NCBI GenBank assembly: GCA_036489755.1
Contig: DASXFD010000062.1
Coordinates: 73,643 to 137,642 of the forward strand
DNA from: JABFXX01 sp036489755
GTDB taxonomy: Bacteria > Myxococcota_A > Polyangia > Haliangiales > Haliangiaceae
DNA: 64,000 bases
Direction: 5' to 3'
Each line of letters starts with the position of its first letter. Position 1 is the stretch's first letter. Under the pieces are notes generated by a model that worked only from the letters and a program-made list of their open reading frames with translations, ran no database searches and was not told where the DNA came from. Shown in pieces: positions 29,271-38,347 of this stretch. Position numbers and translations under genes: made by a program.

Positions 29271-30409
29271 ACCCGCTGCCCGACGTCTACGGCGAGCTAC
29301 TCGTCGTGAGGCCTCCCGTGCCGGCGACCTGCAACAAGGCCGGCGCCAACTACAAGAGCGAGGTCACGCACCTCGAGTATTCGCCGCGTCGCGCCTACGA
29401 CGAGTGGCTGTCGATCCTCGACGCGATCGTGGCGTGCGGCGGCGATGCGATCTATCAGTTCGAGGCGGTCGACGAGCCGTTCCTCGGCAAGGGCGACCTC
29501 GAGGTCGACGCCGGCGGCGTGATCCGGCCGCTCGGCTCGTCGGAGACGTTGGGCCGAATGACCGACGTGATGACAGGCCGCGTGTTCGCGGCGAATGGTC
29601 CGTGGGTAACGCGCGACGGCGCCACGCTGCGCGCGGTGATGCCGAACATGCTCGCGCACCGCACGGCGGAAGGCGCGTACTACCGCGACGTGCTCGCGGC
29701 CGTGGCCGACGCGGCGAGGCTGTCGCTGTCGATCGCCGATAACCCGCACCGCTGGGAAGGCATGGCCGATGTCGCGACGGTCGGCGATCGCGTCGTGCTG
29801 ACCTACGCGGTGCCGGGTCACTACGATCACGATACGTCGCCGAAGAGCTCCCGCAGCACACGCGAGGGCGTCGCGTTCGCCGCCGATCACGCCGGCGTGC
29901 CCGAGGCCGCGCGCATCTACGCCGAGCTGGTCTATCCGCACTTCCACGGCGACACCGTGCATTTTGGCGCTCGGCCCAAATCGGGTGGCGCGGTGCTCGT
30001 TCATTATACGGGCGGTCTCTACGGCGACGGCGCGCAGATCGTCGCGAGCGCGCTCGGTCCCGACAAGATCGTCGCGATCGATCGGCACGATGCCGTCGAG
30101 GAATACGCCGGCAACTCGCGCCAGGTCGCGCGCGGCGTGCTGGTTCCCGACGGTGTGTCGCCGAGCTTCGTCGCGTCGATCGAGCAGCTCGGGCTCGACG
30201 TGCATCGCGTCCCGCTGTTCGAGCTGTTCGGCAAGGCCGGCGGCGGTCCGGCCTGCGCGACGCTGTACCTGCCGCGTACCGTCGATGTGCCGCGCGATCT
30301 GCCCTTGCGGTATTCGGCCACGCGTTCGGCGGTCAGGGCCCGGCGCGACCGTATCCCCGAACGGCTCCGCGTCGATCGTGCATTCTTCGAGGGAAAGCTG
30401 CGGGGGTAG
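29267..30409 (+). CDS. Arginine deiminase/amidinotransferase-fold enzyme
   Basis: 380 residues of the guanidino-group-modifying (GME) superfamily. The catalytic cysteine is probably C330 in GGGPACATLYLPR, with a histidine in FHGDTVHF (H227) and acidic residues around DAIYQFEAVDEPF; these are the usual Cys-His-Asp/Glu set. Family members are arginine deiminases, dimethylarginine hydrolases and amidinotransferases; which one is not decidable. The ATG overlaps hemH by ATGA, so it is co-translated, an unusual pairing. It may also be an N-succinylarginine-type or citrullinase-like activity. Confidence 0.85.
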   Translation: MNPLPDVYGELLVVRPPVPATCNKAGANYKSEVTHLEYSPRRAYDEWLSILDAIVACGGDAIYQFEAVDEPFLGKGDLEVDAGGVIRPLGSSETLGRMTDVMTGRVFAANGPWVTRDGATLRAVMPNMLAHRTAEGAYYRDVLAAVADAARLSLSIADNPHRWEGMADVATVGDRVVLTYAVPGHYDHDTSPKSSRSTREGVAFAADHAGVPEAARIYAELVYPHFHGDTVHFGARPKSGGAVLVHYTGGLYGDGAQIVASALGPDKIVAIDRHDAVEEYAGNSRQVARGVLVPDGVSPSFVASIEQLGLDVHRVPLFELFGKAGGGPACATLYLPRTVDVPRDLPLRYSATRSAVRARRDRIPERLRVDRAFFEGKLRG

Positions 30410-30496
30410 ATCGCCTCTGAACTAAAGTGCCGCAAGAACTGGATTTGTTGTGCGCCGGCAGGATAAAACCGGAGGGGTCAACTTCTGGGGAGAATC

Positions 30497-32014
30497 ATGA
30501 CTCGCCTCTTTCGTCCTTCGATCGTGACCGCGATTGCCGCGGGAGGGATCGCGGCGACCGCCTCGCTCGCCAACGCGTCGCCATCCATCGAAATCGGCGG
30601 TACGGCCGGTATCCACATCTTTAGCTCGACGAACGAGCTCGGCGTTCCCGACGTCGCGAACGCACCCTCGGAGCGGAACTCAGCGTTGTTCGGAATCCGC
30701 CTCGGCGTGCAGTTCACCGACATCATCGGGATCGAAGGCGAGATCGGGGTGATCCCGAGCGAATCGCGCGAGTCGGTCTTCGACGTGTGGAACCTGTGGT
30801 ACCGCGCGCACCTCATCTTCCAGTTCGGTGCATCCGATCCGACGCGCAAGCTGATCCCGTTCGTGCTCGGCGGCGGCGGCGCGATGTCGGTCGTGTACAC
30901 GGGCAGCCCCGACGTCATCAGCAAGGACACGGATGCCGAGCTCTACGCCGGCATCGGCGCGAAGTACCGCGTCGACAACGGCTGGGGTCTCCGCGTCGAC
31001 GGTCGCATCCTGTTCCCACCGAGCTCGTCGAGCGATGGCCCGACGGTCGACTGGGAAGTGATGCTGTCGATCTACAAGGAGTTTGGCCGCAAAGAAGCCC
31101 CCAAGGCCCCCGAAGGACCGAAAGACTCCGACGGAGACGGGATTCCGGACGATGTCGACAAGTGCCCGAACGAGCCCGAGGACAAGGACGGCTTCCAGGA
31201 CGCCGACGGCTGTCCCGATCCGGATAACGACAACGACGGCATTCCGGACACGCAGGACAAGTGCCCGAACGAGCCCGAGGACAAGGACGGCTTTCAGGAC
31301 GCCGACGGCTGCCCCGATCCGGACAACGATCAGGACGGCATCCCCGACAAGGATGACAAGTGCCCGAACGAGCCCGAGGACAAGGACGGCTTTCAGGACG
31401 CCGACGGCTGCCCCGATCCCGATAACGATCAGGACGGCATCCCCGACAAGCAGGACAAGTGTCCGGACCAGCCGGAGACCAAGAACGGCTACCAGGACGA
31501 AGACGGCTGCCCCGACGAGATCCCGGCGAAGGTGAAGAAGTTCACCGGCGTCATTCAGGGCATCAACTTCAAGGTGAACTCGGCGGATCTGCTCCCGAAC
31601 TCGAACGGGACGCTCGACAAGGCCGTCGCCGTGCTCAAGGAGTTCCCGGAGCTCAAGATGGAGATCCAGGGCCACACCGACGACCAGGCGATGGGCCGGG
31701 GCGGCAAGTTCGCCGACAACACCGCGCTCTCGCAGGCGCGCGCCGAGTCGGTGAAAGCCTACTTCGTGAAGGCCGGCATCGAGGATGGCCGGCTCACGGC
31801 CAAAGGCTACGGGGCCACGCAACCGATCGTGGATCCCGCCACGCTCAAGGGTGCCAAGCTGAACGCCGCGCGCGCGAAGAACCGCCGCGTCGAGTTCAAG
31901 CTGGTCAGCGGCCTCACCACGACCGAGGCTCCGACGCCGCCGCCGCCGGCTCTCATGCCGACCACGCCGCCGACCACGCCGACGAACGGCCCGGTCACGT
32001 CGCCGACGAAGTAA
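30497..32014 (+). CDS. OmpA-family outer-membrane protein with TSP3 repeats
   Basis: 505 residues: signal peptide (ASLANAS), an eight-stranded-type barrel (about 30-200), then about four thrombospondin-type-3 calcium-binding repeats of 33 residues (DKCPNEPEDKDGFQDADGC pattern), and a C-terminal OmpA domain (about 350-480) that binds peptidoglycan (INFKVNSADLLPNS, GHTDDQAMG, RAKNRRVEFKLV), plus a Thr/Pro tail. It links the outer membrane to the wall. GGGGAGA 6 bases upstream is a good ribosome-binding site and a strong terminator follows, so it is likely a single highly expressed gene. Confidence 0.95.
   Translation: MTRLFRPSIVTAIAAGGIAATASLANASPSIEIGGTAGIHIFSSTNELGVPDVANAPSERNSALFGIRLGVQFTDIIGIEGEIGVIPSESRESVFDVWNLWYRAHLIFQFGASDPTRKLIPFVLGGGGAMSVVYTGSPDVISKDTDAELYAGIGAKYRVDNGWGLRVDGRILFPPSSSSDGPTVDWEVMLSIYKEFGRKEAPKAPEGPKDSDGDGIPDDVDKCPNEPEDKDGFQDADGCPDPDNDNDGIPDTQDKCPNEPEDKDGFQDADGCPDPDNDQDGIPDKDDKCPNEPEDKDGFQDADGCPDPDNDQDGIPDKQDKCPDQPETKNGYQDEDGCPDEIPAKVKKFTGVIQGINFKVNSADLLPNSNGTLDKAVAVLKEFPELKMEIQGHTDDQAMGRGGKFADNTALSQARAESVKAYFVKAGIEDGRLTAKGYGATQPIVDPATLKGAKLNAARAKNRRVEFKLVSGLTTTEAPTPPPPALMPTTPPTTPTNGPVTSPTK
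31157..31522 (+). repeat. Tandem 99-bp repeats coding TSP3 units
   Basis: Four in-frame units with a 99-base period (starting 31157, 31256, 31355, 31454) encode DKCPNEPEDKDGFQDADGC-type calcium loops. Units 2 and 3 are nearly identical at the DNA level, while unit 4 is more diverged (DKCPDQPETKNGYQ). The number of units can change by slippage or recombination. Confidence 0.95.
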
Positions 32015-32044
32015 CGCTCTACCCGGCGATGAGAAGATGAAAAG

Positions 32045-32066
32045 GCCCGCTCCGGCGGGCTTTTTT
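32045..32066 (+). terminator. Rho-independent terminator after ompA-like gene
   Basis: A perfect six-base stem GCCCGC/GCGGGC with loop TCCG is followed directly by TTTTTT, about 30 bases after the stop codon. Textbook intrinsic terminator and the clearest in the window. Confidence 0.93.
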
Positions 32067-32088
32067 GTTTTCGTGCGATCGTGAGCGC

Positions 32089-32541
32089 ATGCGTTGGCTT
32101 GTCGCGCTTGGGTTGGCCGTCGCGTGCACGAACGGTGTCGAGTTGAACGGCGTGTACACCGGCACCGTCGAGTTCAGCGGGATGGCCGGCGACTGCGTGC
32201 CATCGACGCTGACGTTGTCGTTTCAGAACGACCAGCTGGTCTCGGTGGCGGGTGGTAGCTCGACGTTCGCCTATCCGTCGGCGACCGATCCGTACGCGTA
32301 CGCGTGGTGCACGGCGATGGTTACCGACGGCAACGGCGACGTAACGTGCCAGTACTTCGAAGGCGACGGGTCGGATTGTGGCGGCGTGCTGGGAGAGCTG
32401 GGAACCACGACGCTCGCCCTCAGCGACAACGGGCTCGCGGGCGCCCTGACGACCGACGTGTCGTTGACCGCGCCCTCGACCAATTGCATGCAGCAGACCG
32501 AGTGCTCGGGCACCGGCACCGTGACCTTCACCAAGCGGTAG
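32089..32541 (+). CDS. Small lipoprotein, beta-rich
   Basis: 150 residues. MRWLVALGLAVAC gives a very short lipoprotein signal with C13 as the lipidated residue. The mature part is beta-rich with a repeating Gly/Thr pattern (VYTGTVEFSGMAGDC, GTGTVTFTK at the end) and four more cysteines that may pair. No family recognised. The start at 32089 is preferred over an in-frame ATG at 32065 that lies in the terminator T-tract. It lies 17 bases before the next gene. Confidence 0.78.
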   Translation: MRWLVALGLAVACTNGVELNGVYTGTVEFSGMAGDCVPSTLTLSFQNDQLVSVAGGSSTFAYPSATDPYAYAWCTAMVTDGNGDVTCQYFEGDGSDCGGVLGELGTTTLALSDNGLAGALTTDVSLTAPSTNCMQQTECSGTGTVTFTKR

Positions 32542-32558
32542 CGTGGTAAGACCGCCGC

Positions 32559-32753
32559 GTGGACTGGGTCTGCCCGAAGTCGAAGCTGCCGCTCGTGCTC
32601 GTAGAGCACGCCGACGGGCCGTTCTACCTGTGCCCGGGGTCGCGGCTCCGCTACCGCATCGCCAACGGCATCCCGGTGCTCCTCGTCGAAGAGGCCGAGG
32701 AGCTCCCGGCCGCCGAAGTAGAGCGCCTGATGGCGCTTTGTCGCGGGGATTGA
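32559..32753 (+). CDS. Trm112/UPF0434-like zinc-ribbon protein
   Basis: 64 residues, start GTG. The pattern CPKSKLPLVL, then YLCPGSRLRYRIANGIPVLL matches the Trm112/YcaR family: a CPxxKxPL knuckle, a second Cys, the YxIxxGIPVLL strand. In this copy only two cysteines are in the metal positions plus one late (LMALCRGD), so zinc binding may be partial. Trm112 acts as a small partner that stabilises methyltransferases; its partner here is unknown. Confidence 0.87.
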   Translation: MDWVCPKSKLPLVLVEHADGPFYLCPGSRLRYRIANGIPVLLVEEAEELPAAEVERLMALCRGD

Positions 32754-32805
32754 CCTCGGCCCCAAACAACGGTAGATCGCCGGTTCCTTCACGGGAGCCG
32801 CCACC

Positions 32806-33753
<948 letters not shown>

Positions 33754-33771
33754 GGGAAGAGAGAACTAGTC

Positions 33772-34539
33772 ATGGAAGTCGGAAAGCTCACCGTTTCGCT
33801 GCGTACCACTCACGGTAAAGGCGCCGCCACCAAGCTGCGCGCACAGGGCAAGGTGCCGGGCATCTGCTACGGCGCGTCGCCGTCGGGCAAGATCGAGCCG
33901 CTGTCGATCGTCGTCGACGTCAAGGCACTGCGCGCCGCGCTCGATCCCGTCCGCAAACAGAACACCGTGCTCGACCTGACGGTCGAAGGCGCCGCGACGC
34001 CGACCAAGTTGCACGCGCTCGTCAAGGACTACCAGATCGACGTCGTGCGCCGCGACATCACGCACGTCGACCTGCTCGCGATCGATCCGAACAAAGAAGT
34101 TCTCGCCGACGTGCCGCTCGAGTTCATCGGCAAGCCGCTCGGCGCGATCGAGGGCGGTCAGATCCGCATCGTGCTGCGCGCGCTGTCGGTCCGCGCCAAG
34201 CCGAACGACATCCCGATCAAGCTGTCGGTCGACGTCTCGCCGCTCGAGATCGGCGACGTCATCCACGTCTCGTCGATCACCCTGCCCGGCGGCGTCACCA
34301 GCGTCACCAACCGCGATCTCGCGGTCGTGACCTGCGCGAAGCCGGAAGAGGAGAAGATCGAGGTCGCCGCGACTCCGGCCGAGGGCGCCGTTGCAGGCGC
34401 GACTCCGGCTGCGGGTGCTGCTCCGGCAGCAGGCGCAGCGGGCGCTGCTCCGGCCGCGGGTGCGAAGCCCGACGCCAAGGGCGCTGCTCCGGCCGCCGGC
34501 AAGGCCGCGCCGGCTGCGAAGCCCGCCGCGAAGAAGTAG
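33772..34539 (+). CDS. rplY: Ribosomal protein bL25 (Ctc type) with low-complexity tail
   Basis: 255 residues. An N-terminal 5S rRNA-binding L25 domain (about 1-95, KLTVSLRTTHGKGAATKLR, VPGICYGASPSG) and the C-terminal TL5/Ctc domain (about 96-190) are normal. The last 60 residues are an Ala/Pro/Gly/Lys-rich tail (PAAGAAPAAG repeats), which many related bacteria have. Binds 5S rRNA in the large subunit. Between prs and pth. Confidence 0.96.
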   Translation: MEVGKLTVSLRTTHGKGAATKLRAQGKVPGICYGASPSGKIEPLSIVVDVKALRAALDPVRKQNTVLDLTVEGAATPTKLHALVKDYQIDVVRRDITHVDLLAIDPNKEVLADVPLEFIGKPLGAIEGGQIRIVLRALSVRAKPNDIPIKLSVDVSPLEIGDVIHVSSITLPGGVTSVTNRDLAVVTCAKPEEEKIEVAATPAEGAVAGATPAAGAAPAAGAAGAAPAAGAKPDAKGAAPAAGKAAPAAKPAAKK

Positions 34540-34551
34540 TCGCGAACGCCG

Positions 34552-35154
34552 ATGTCGACGTGGCTCGTCGTCGGGCTCGGCAACCCCGGCTCGAAGTACG
34601 AGCGGAACCGCCACAACATCGGCTTTCGTGTCGTCGACGAGCTCGCGCGCGGCGCGGGCCTTTCGGCATGGAAGGCGAACAAGCTCGGCGGCGACGCGAC
34701 CACCGGCATGGTCGCCGGCACCAAGTGCGTCCTGCTCAAGCCGATGGAGTTCATGAACCTGTCGGGCTTCGCGGTGCAGCGCACGGCGGACTTTCACGGC
34801 GTGCAGCTCGCAAACACGATCGTGGTCCACGACGAGATCGATCTCGACTTCGGCATCGTCCGCATCAAGTCCGGCGGCGGTCACGGCGGCCACAACGGGC
34901 TGCGATCGATCATGGAGCAGCTCGCCGAGCCCGGCTTCGTGCGCATCCGCATGGGCGTCGGCCGCGATCCGAACAAACCGCCGGGCAGCAAAGATGCGGC
35001 GAGCTGGGTGCTGGCAGATTTTCCGAAAGCGCAGGAAGCGACACTGGCCGCCGTGATCTCGGCCGGTTGCGAGGACATCGAAGCCGTTCTGACCAAGGGC
35101 GTGACGGCCGCGATGAATCACCACAACGGCCGTTCCACTTTAGCTCCGGCGTGA
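34552..35154 (+). CDS. pth: Peptidyl-tRNA hydrolase
   Basis: 200 residues. It frees tRNA from dropped-off peptidyl-tRNA. Opening VVGLGNPGSKYERNRHNIGF holds the catalytic H21; KPMEFMNLSG, HDEIDLDFG and GGGHGGHNGL follow in the right order. Length is standard. Co-transcribed with rplY (12 bases) and probably with rpsF. Confidence 0.97.
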   Translation: MSTWLVVGLGNPGSKYERNRHNIGFRVVDELARGAGLSAWKANKLGGDATTGMVAGTKCVLLKPMEFMNLSGFAVQRTADFHGVQLANTIVVHDEIDLDFGIVRIKSGGGHGGHNGLRSIMEQLAEPGFVRIRMGVGRDPNKPPGSKDAASWVLADFPKAQEATLAAVISAGCEDIEAVLTKGVTAAMNHHNGRSTLAPA

Positions 35155-35176
35155 TATAGAGCGCCTCCACCTCGCT

Positions 35177-35191
35177 CCTGGCGCCACCAGG
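35177..35191 (+). promoter_or_regulatory. Leader hairpin before rpsF
   Basis: CCTGG and CCAGG pair around loop CGCCA, 26 bases before the rpsF start. In many bacteria the S6:S18 complex binds an rpsF leader RNA to repress its own operon; this hairpin is in the right place, but the conserved bulge of that motif was not confirmed. The GAGGA ribosome-binding site of rpsF follows. Confidence 0.45.
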
Positions 35192-35216
35192 GGCTTCACA
35201 CCCACGAGGAACTGAC

Positions 35217-35819
35217 ATGGCACGACTGCAGTCGACGCGAGACACGCCGAACACGGCGCGCGAATACGAGACGATCTACATCCTCCGCCCGAACACCGCG
35301 AACGACGGTGTCGCCGAGGTCAACACCCGCATCAAGGGTGTGATCGAGAGCATGGGCGGCAAGGTCATCAAGGTCGACAACTGGGGCAAGCGCCGCCTCG
35401 CGTACGAAGTCGCGAAGGAGCGCAAGGGCATCTACCTGTACTGGCTCTACCTCGCGCAGCCGGGCGTCGTCGAAGAGTGCGAGCGCAACCTGCGCATGCT
35501 CGACAACGTGATCCGGTACCTGACCGTCAAGGTCGACGAGAACGTCGACCTCGGTGCGCGCCCGAGCGAGATCGACGACACCTCGTACGACAAGGCGGCG
35601 CAGACCGCGGCCGACGAGGAAGATCTGTTCCTGTCGCGCGGCGGCGACGATGGCGCGAGCGATCGCGACGACGAAGAAGAAGGTGACGTCTACGCCGACT
35701 ACACCGGCGTCGACAAAGCCGAAAAAGCCGACAAAGCCGAAAAGGCCGACAAAGACGAGAAAGACGAGAAAGACGAGAAAGCCGACAAAGAACCGGCCGC
35801 TGTCGAGGAGAAGGAGTAA
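35217..35819 (+). CDS. rpsF: Ribosomal protein bS6 with charged repeat tail
   Basis: 200 residues; the first 115 are an ordinary S6 (YETIYILRPN, VDNWGKRRLAYEVAKERKG, LDNVIRYLTVKVDE). A long tail follows, acidic and then a repeat of KAEKAD/KDEKDE units (about 160-195) coded by near-identical 9-15-base repeats. Typical S6 is about 100-140 residues, so this tail is unusually long. It binds S18 on the 30S platform. Overlapping arrangement with rpsR (3-base gap) indicates one operon. Confidence 0.95.
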   Translation: MARLQSTRDTPNTAREYETIYILRPNTANDGVAEVNTRIKGVIESMGGKVIKVDNWGKRRLAYEVAKERKGIYLYWLYLAQPGVVEECERNLRMLDNVIRYLTVKVDENVDLGARPSEIDDTSYDKAAQTAADEEDLFLSRGGDDGASDRDDEEEGDVYADYTGVDKAEKADKAEKADKDEKDEKDEKADKEPAAVEEKE

Positions 35820-35822
35820 GCC

Positions 35823-36110
35823 ATGTCGATGCGTATGGATCCCGGTGAAGAGGGCCTCGATCGCGATGGCGACGACCGGCGCGGCGGCAAAGGCCGCGGC
35901 GCGCAGCGTCGCAAGCTCCTGTCGGACGAGATCTTCCAGAAGGTCGACTACAAGAACCCGCAGGTGCTGCGCTCGTTCGTGACCGATCGCGGGAAGATGA
36001 TCCCGCGGCGCCTCAGCGGCGCGTCGGCGCGCCAGCAGCGCGTGATCTCGACGGCGCTGCGCCGCGCTCGGATGCTCGCGCTCCTGCCCTTCTCGGTGAC
36101 AGGAGACTAG
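35823..36110 (+). CDS. rpsR: Ribosomal protein bS18
   Basis: 95 residues. The core FQKVDYKNPQVLRSFVTDR and KMIPRRLSGASARQQRVI matches S18, with an N-terminal Arg/Gly-rich extension. No CxxC zinc motif, so it is the zinc-free form. It partners S6; AAGGAG ribosome-binding site just before the ATG. It is followed 2 bases later by rplI. Confidence 0.96.
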   Translation: MSMRMDPGEEGLDRDGDDRRGGKGRGAQRRKLLSDEIFQKVDYKNPQVLRSFVTDRGKMIPRRLSGASARQQRVISTALRRARMLALLPFSVTGD

Positions 36111-36112
36111 TC

Positions 36113-36568
36113 ATGGCGATGCAGATCATTTTGACGCAAGACGTTGCGAACCTCGGCAAGGCCGGCGAGCTGGTCTCTGTCCGTGCCGGCTACGGCCGCA
36201 ATTACCTCGTGCCCCGCGGGCTCGCGGTCAGCGCGACCGTCACGAACAAGAACCGTCTCGACCACGACAAGGCCGTGATCGCGCGCAAGGTCGCCAAGGA
36301 CCTCGCGAGCGCGACCGAGATCGCGACGCGCATCAACGGCATGACGCTCCAGTTCGAGCGTCAGGTCGGCGAGGACGAGAAGCTGTTCGGCTCGGTCACG
36401 AGCCGCGACATCACCGAGCAGCTGAAGAAGGCGAACGTGGAGATCGACCATCGCTGGGTCCAGCTCGACAGCTCGATCAAGGCGCTCGGCAAGTACGAAG
36501 TTCCAGTGCGGCTGTCGGCCGGCGTCACCGCGACCCTGAAGTTCTGGGTCGTCGGCAAAGACAAGTAG
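36113..36568 (+). CDS. rplI: Ribosomal protein bL9
   Basis: 151 residues. N-domain MQIILTQDVANLGKAGELV with the RNA-binding VRAGYGRNYLVPRGLAV, connecting helix and C-domain with KLFGSVTSRDI are all complete. Last gene of the rpsF-rpsR-rplI operon. The stop codon is embedded in a perfect 20-bp palindrome shared with the convergent peptide gene. Confidence 0.97.
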   Translation: MAMQIILTQDVANLGKAGELVSVRAGYGRNYLVPRGLAVSATVTNKNRLDHDKAVIARKVAKDLASATEIATRINGMTLQFERQVGEDEKLFGSVTSRDITEQLKKANVEIDHRWVQLDSSIKALGKYEVPVRLSAGVTATLKFWVVGKDK

Positions 36569-36582
36569 CCGCGCGGCTACTT
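36563..36582. terminator. Perfect 20-bp palindrome between convergent genes
   Basis: AAGTAGCCGCGCGGCTACTT is a perfect inverted repeat. It contains the rplI stop codon on the plus strand and the stop of the peptide gene on the minus strand. It lacks a T-run, but it is the only structure between two convergent genes and may terminate in both directions. Confidence 0.6.
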
Positions 36583-36819
36583 CGCGCTCGGTGACTTCGG
36601 GACGATGGCGCCTTTGCCGTCGGTCCCGAACAGCGGGACGGCTCCGAGCTTGCTCGCGGCCTGCGAGGCGCCTTCCGCGAAGGCGGACTTGCACGCCTGG
36701 TTCGCCAGCGGCTGGTGAAAGTTCGTGTCGCAGAACTTGGCGCCGTCGAGCGAGAAGCCGGACTGGCCGCCGGTGACGTGCTCGAGCGCAATGACGGGAA
36801 GCGATTCGAAGTCGTGCAT
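36577..36819 (-). CDS. Small peptide with double-glycine type leader
   Basis: 80 residues if translation starts at the ATG at 36819 (in-frame starts at 36834 and GTG 36882 also exist). The first 18 residues MHDFESLPVIALEHVTGG have the shape of a double-glycine secretion leader (L-x-H/N-V-T-G-G), which C39-type peptidase ABC exporters cleave. The putative mature peptide is about 60 residues with two cysteines (FCDTNF and NQACKSAF). No exporter gene is nearby. No good ribosome-binding site is seen at any start. It could be a bacteriocin-like or cell-to-cell peptide; inference from the leader only. Confidence 0.55.
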   Translation of the reverse strand: MHDFESLPVIALEHVTGGQSGFSLDGAKFCDTNFHQPLANQACKSAFAEGASQAASKLGAVPLFGTDGKGAIVPKSPSAK

Positions 36820-36941
36820 ATGGCTTGACTGCATGTGCAGCCGGCACGCCAGCGCCGATCCCTCGAGATGTGCGACGCGCACCTTCCCGATTGCAGTCTC
36901 CTCGAGTCTTCGAAGTGACTACCGAGGTATAGAGTCGTTCG

Positions 36942-38315
36942 ATGCGCGATCGGAGGGTGCTGCCGCACAACCTCGACGCCGAGGCTTCGATCCTCGGCGG
37001 CGTGCTCTTGCGCAACCAGGTGCTGCTGCACCTCGAGAACCTCGAGCTCGACGATTTCTACGACCACCGCCACAAGGTCGTGTTCGAGGCCGTGCGCAAC
37101 CTCGAGGCCGGCGCCAAGCCGATCGACGTGGTCACGCTCGAGAACGAGATCGCGAAGGGCGGCAAGCTCGACGCGATCGGCGGCATCGCGTTCCTCGGCG
37201 AGCTCGCACTGCGCGTGCCCACCGCCGACAACGTCGTCGCGTACAGCGAGATCGTCCGCGACCACAGCCAGGCTCGCAAGCTGATCCTGGCGTCGACCGA
37301 GATCACCGAGAAAGGCTTCGAGGACGGGCTCGAGGTTCGCGACTACCTCGACGACGCCGAGGCCAAGATCTTCGAGGTCACGCAGCGCAAGGACAAGAGC
37401 GGCCCCGAGGCGATGAAGTCGCTCGTCAGCAAGGTCTTCAAGTCACTCGACGAGCGCTTCAAGAGCGCCGGCGGCGTGACCGGCGTGCCGAGCGGCTTCG
37501 ACGACCTCGATCAGAAGACGGCCGGCCTGCAGCCGACCGAGCTCGTGATCCTCGCGGCGCGGCCCGCAATGGGCAAGACGTCGTTCGCGATGTCGCTCGC
37601 ACAAAACGCGGCCATCAACGGCAACTGGCCGGTGCTCGTGTTCTCGCTCGAGATGAGCTCGACGCAGCTCGCCGAGCGCATGCTGTGCAGCGAGGCGCGC
37701 GTCGACTCGTCGGCGCTGCGCCGCGGCCAGCTCCAGCGCCAGGACATGTCGAACCTGACGGTCGCGGCGAGCGCGATCTCGCGCGCGCCGATCTTGATCG
37801 ACGACTCGCCGGCGCTGTCGCTGCGCGAGGTCCGCGCACGCTCGCGGCGGTTTCGCAGCGATCCGTCGCTGTTCCCGCGCGACGGCTCGGGCAAGAAGTG
37901 CGGCCTGATCGTGATCGATTACTTGCAGCTGATGCGCGGGTCGCCGCAGGCCGCGAAGGCGTCGCGCGAGCAGGAGATCAGCGAGATCTCGCGCGGCCTC
38001 AAGAGCCTCGCGAAGGAGATCGAGTGCCCGGTGCTCGCGCTCAGTCAGCTCAACCGCTCGCTCGAGCAGCGCACCGATAAGCGGCCGCAGCTCTCCGATC
38101 TTCGTGAGTCCGGCGCGATCGAGCAGGACGCCGACGTCATCCTCTTCATTTATCGCGACGTCGTTTACAACAAGGACTCGGAGAACCCGAACATCGCCGA
38201 GGTGATCCTCGGCAAGAACCGTCACGGTGCGACCGGCACCGTCGAGACGCACTTCGAAGGCCGCTTCACGCGATTCGAGAACCTGTCGAGCCGCTCCGAC
38301 GGGCCGCCGCGCTAG
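36942..38315 (+). CDS. dnaB: Replicative DNA helicase
   Basis: 457 residues. Hexameric fork helicase. N-terminal domain LPHNLDAEASILGGVLL, linker, then RecA-like motor: Walker A ARPAMGKTS (about 206-214), Walker B LIVIDYLQLM, conserved QLNRSLEQR and the end-motif GKNRHGATGTV. No intein. Standard length. Order rplI-dnaB is common in bacteria; the only oddity is the antisense peptide gene between them. Confidence 0.97.
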   Translation: MRDRRVLPHNLDAEASILGGVLLRNQVLLHLENLELDDFYDHRHKVVFEAVRNLEAGAKPIDVVTLENEIAKGGKLDAIGGIAFLGELALRVPTADNVVAYSEIVRDHSQARKLILASTEITEKGFEDGLEVRDYLDDAEAKIFEVTQRKDKSGPEAMKSLVSKVFKSLDERFKSAGGVTGVPSGFDDLDQKTAGLQPTELVILAARPAMGKTSFAMSLAQNAAINGNWPVLVFSLEMSSTQLAERMLCSEARVDSSALRRGQLQRQDMSNLTVAASAISRAPILIDDSPALSLREVRARSRRFRSDPSLFPRDGSGKKCGLIVIDYLQLMRGSPQAAKASREQEISEISRGLKSLAKEIECPVLALSQLNRSLEQRTDKRPQLSDLRESGAIEQDADVILFIYRDVVYNKDSENPNIAEVILGKNRHGATGTVETHFEGRFTRFENLSSRSDGPPR

Positions 38316-38347
38316 CCTGAGGTAAGGCCTGAGGTAGGATAGACGAC

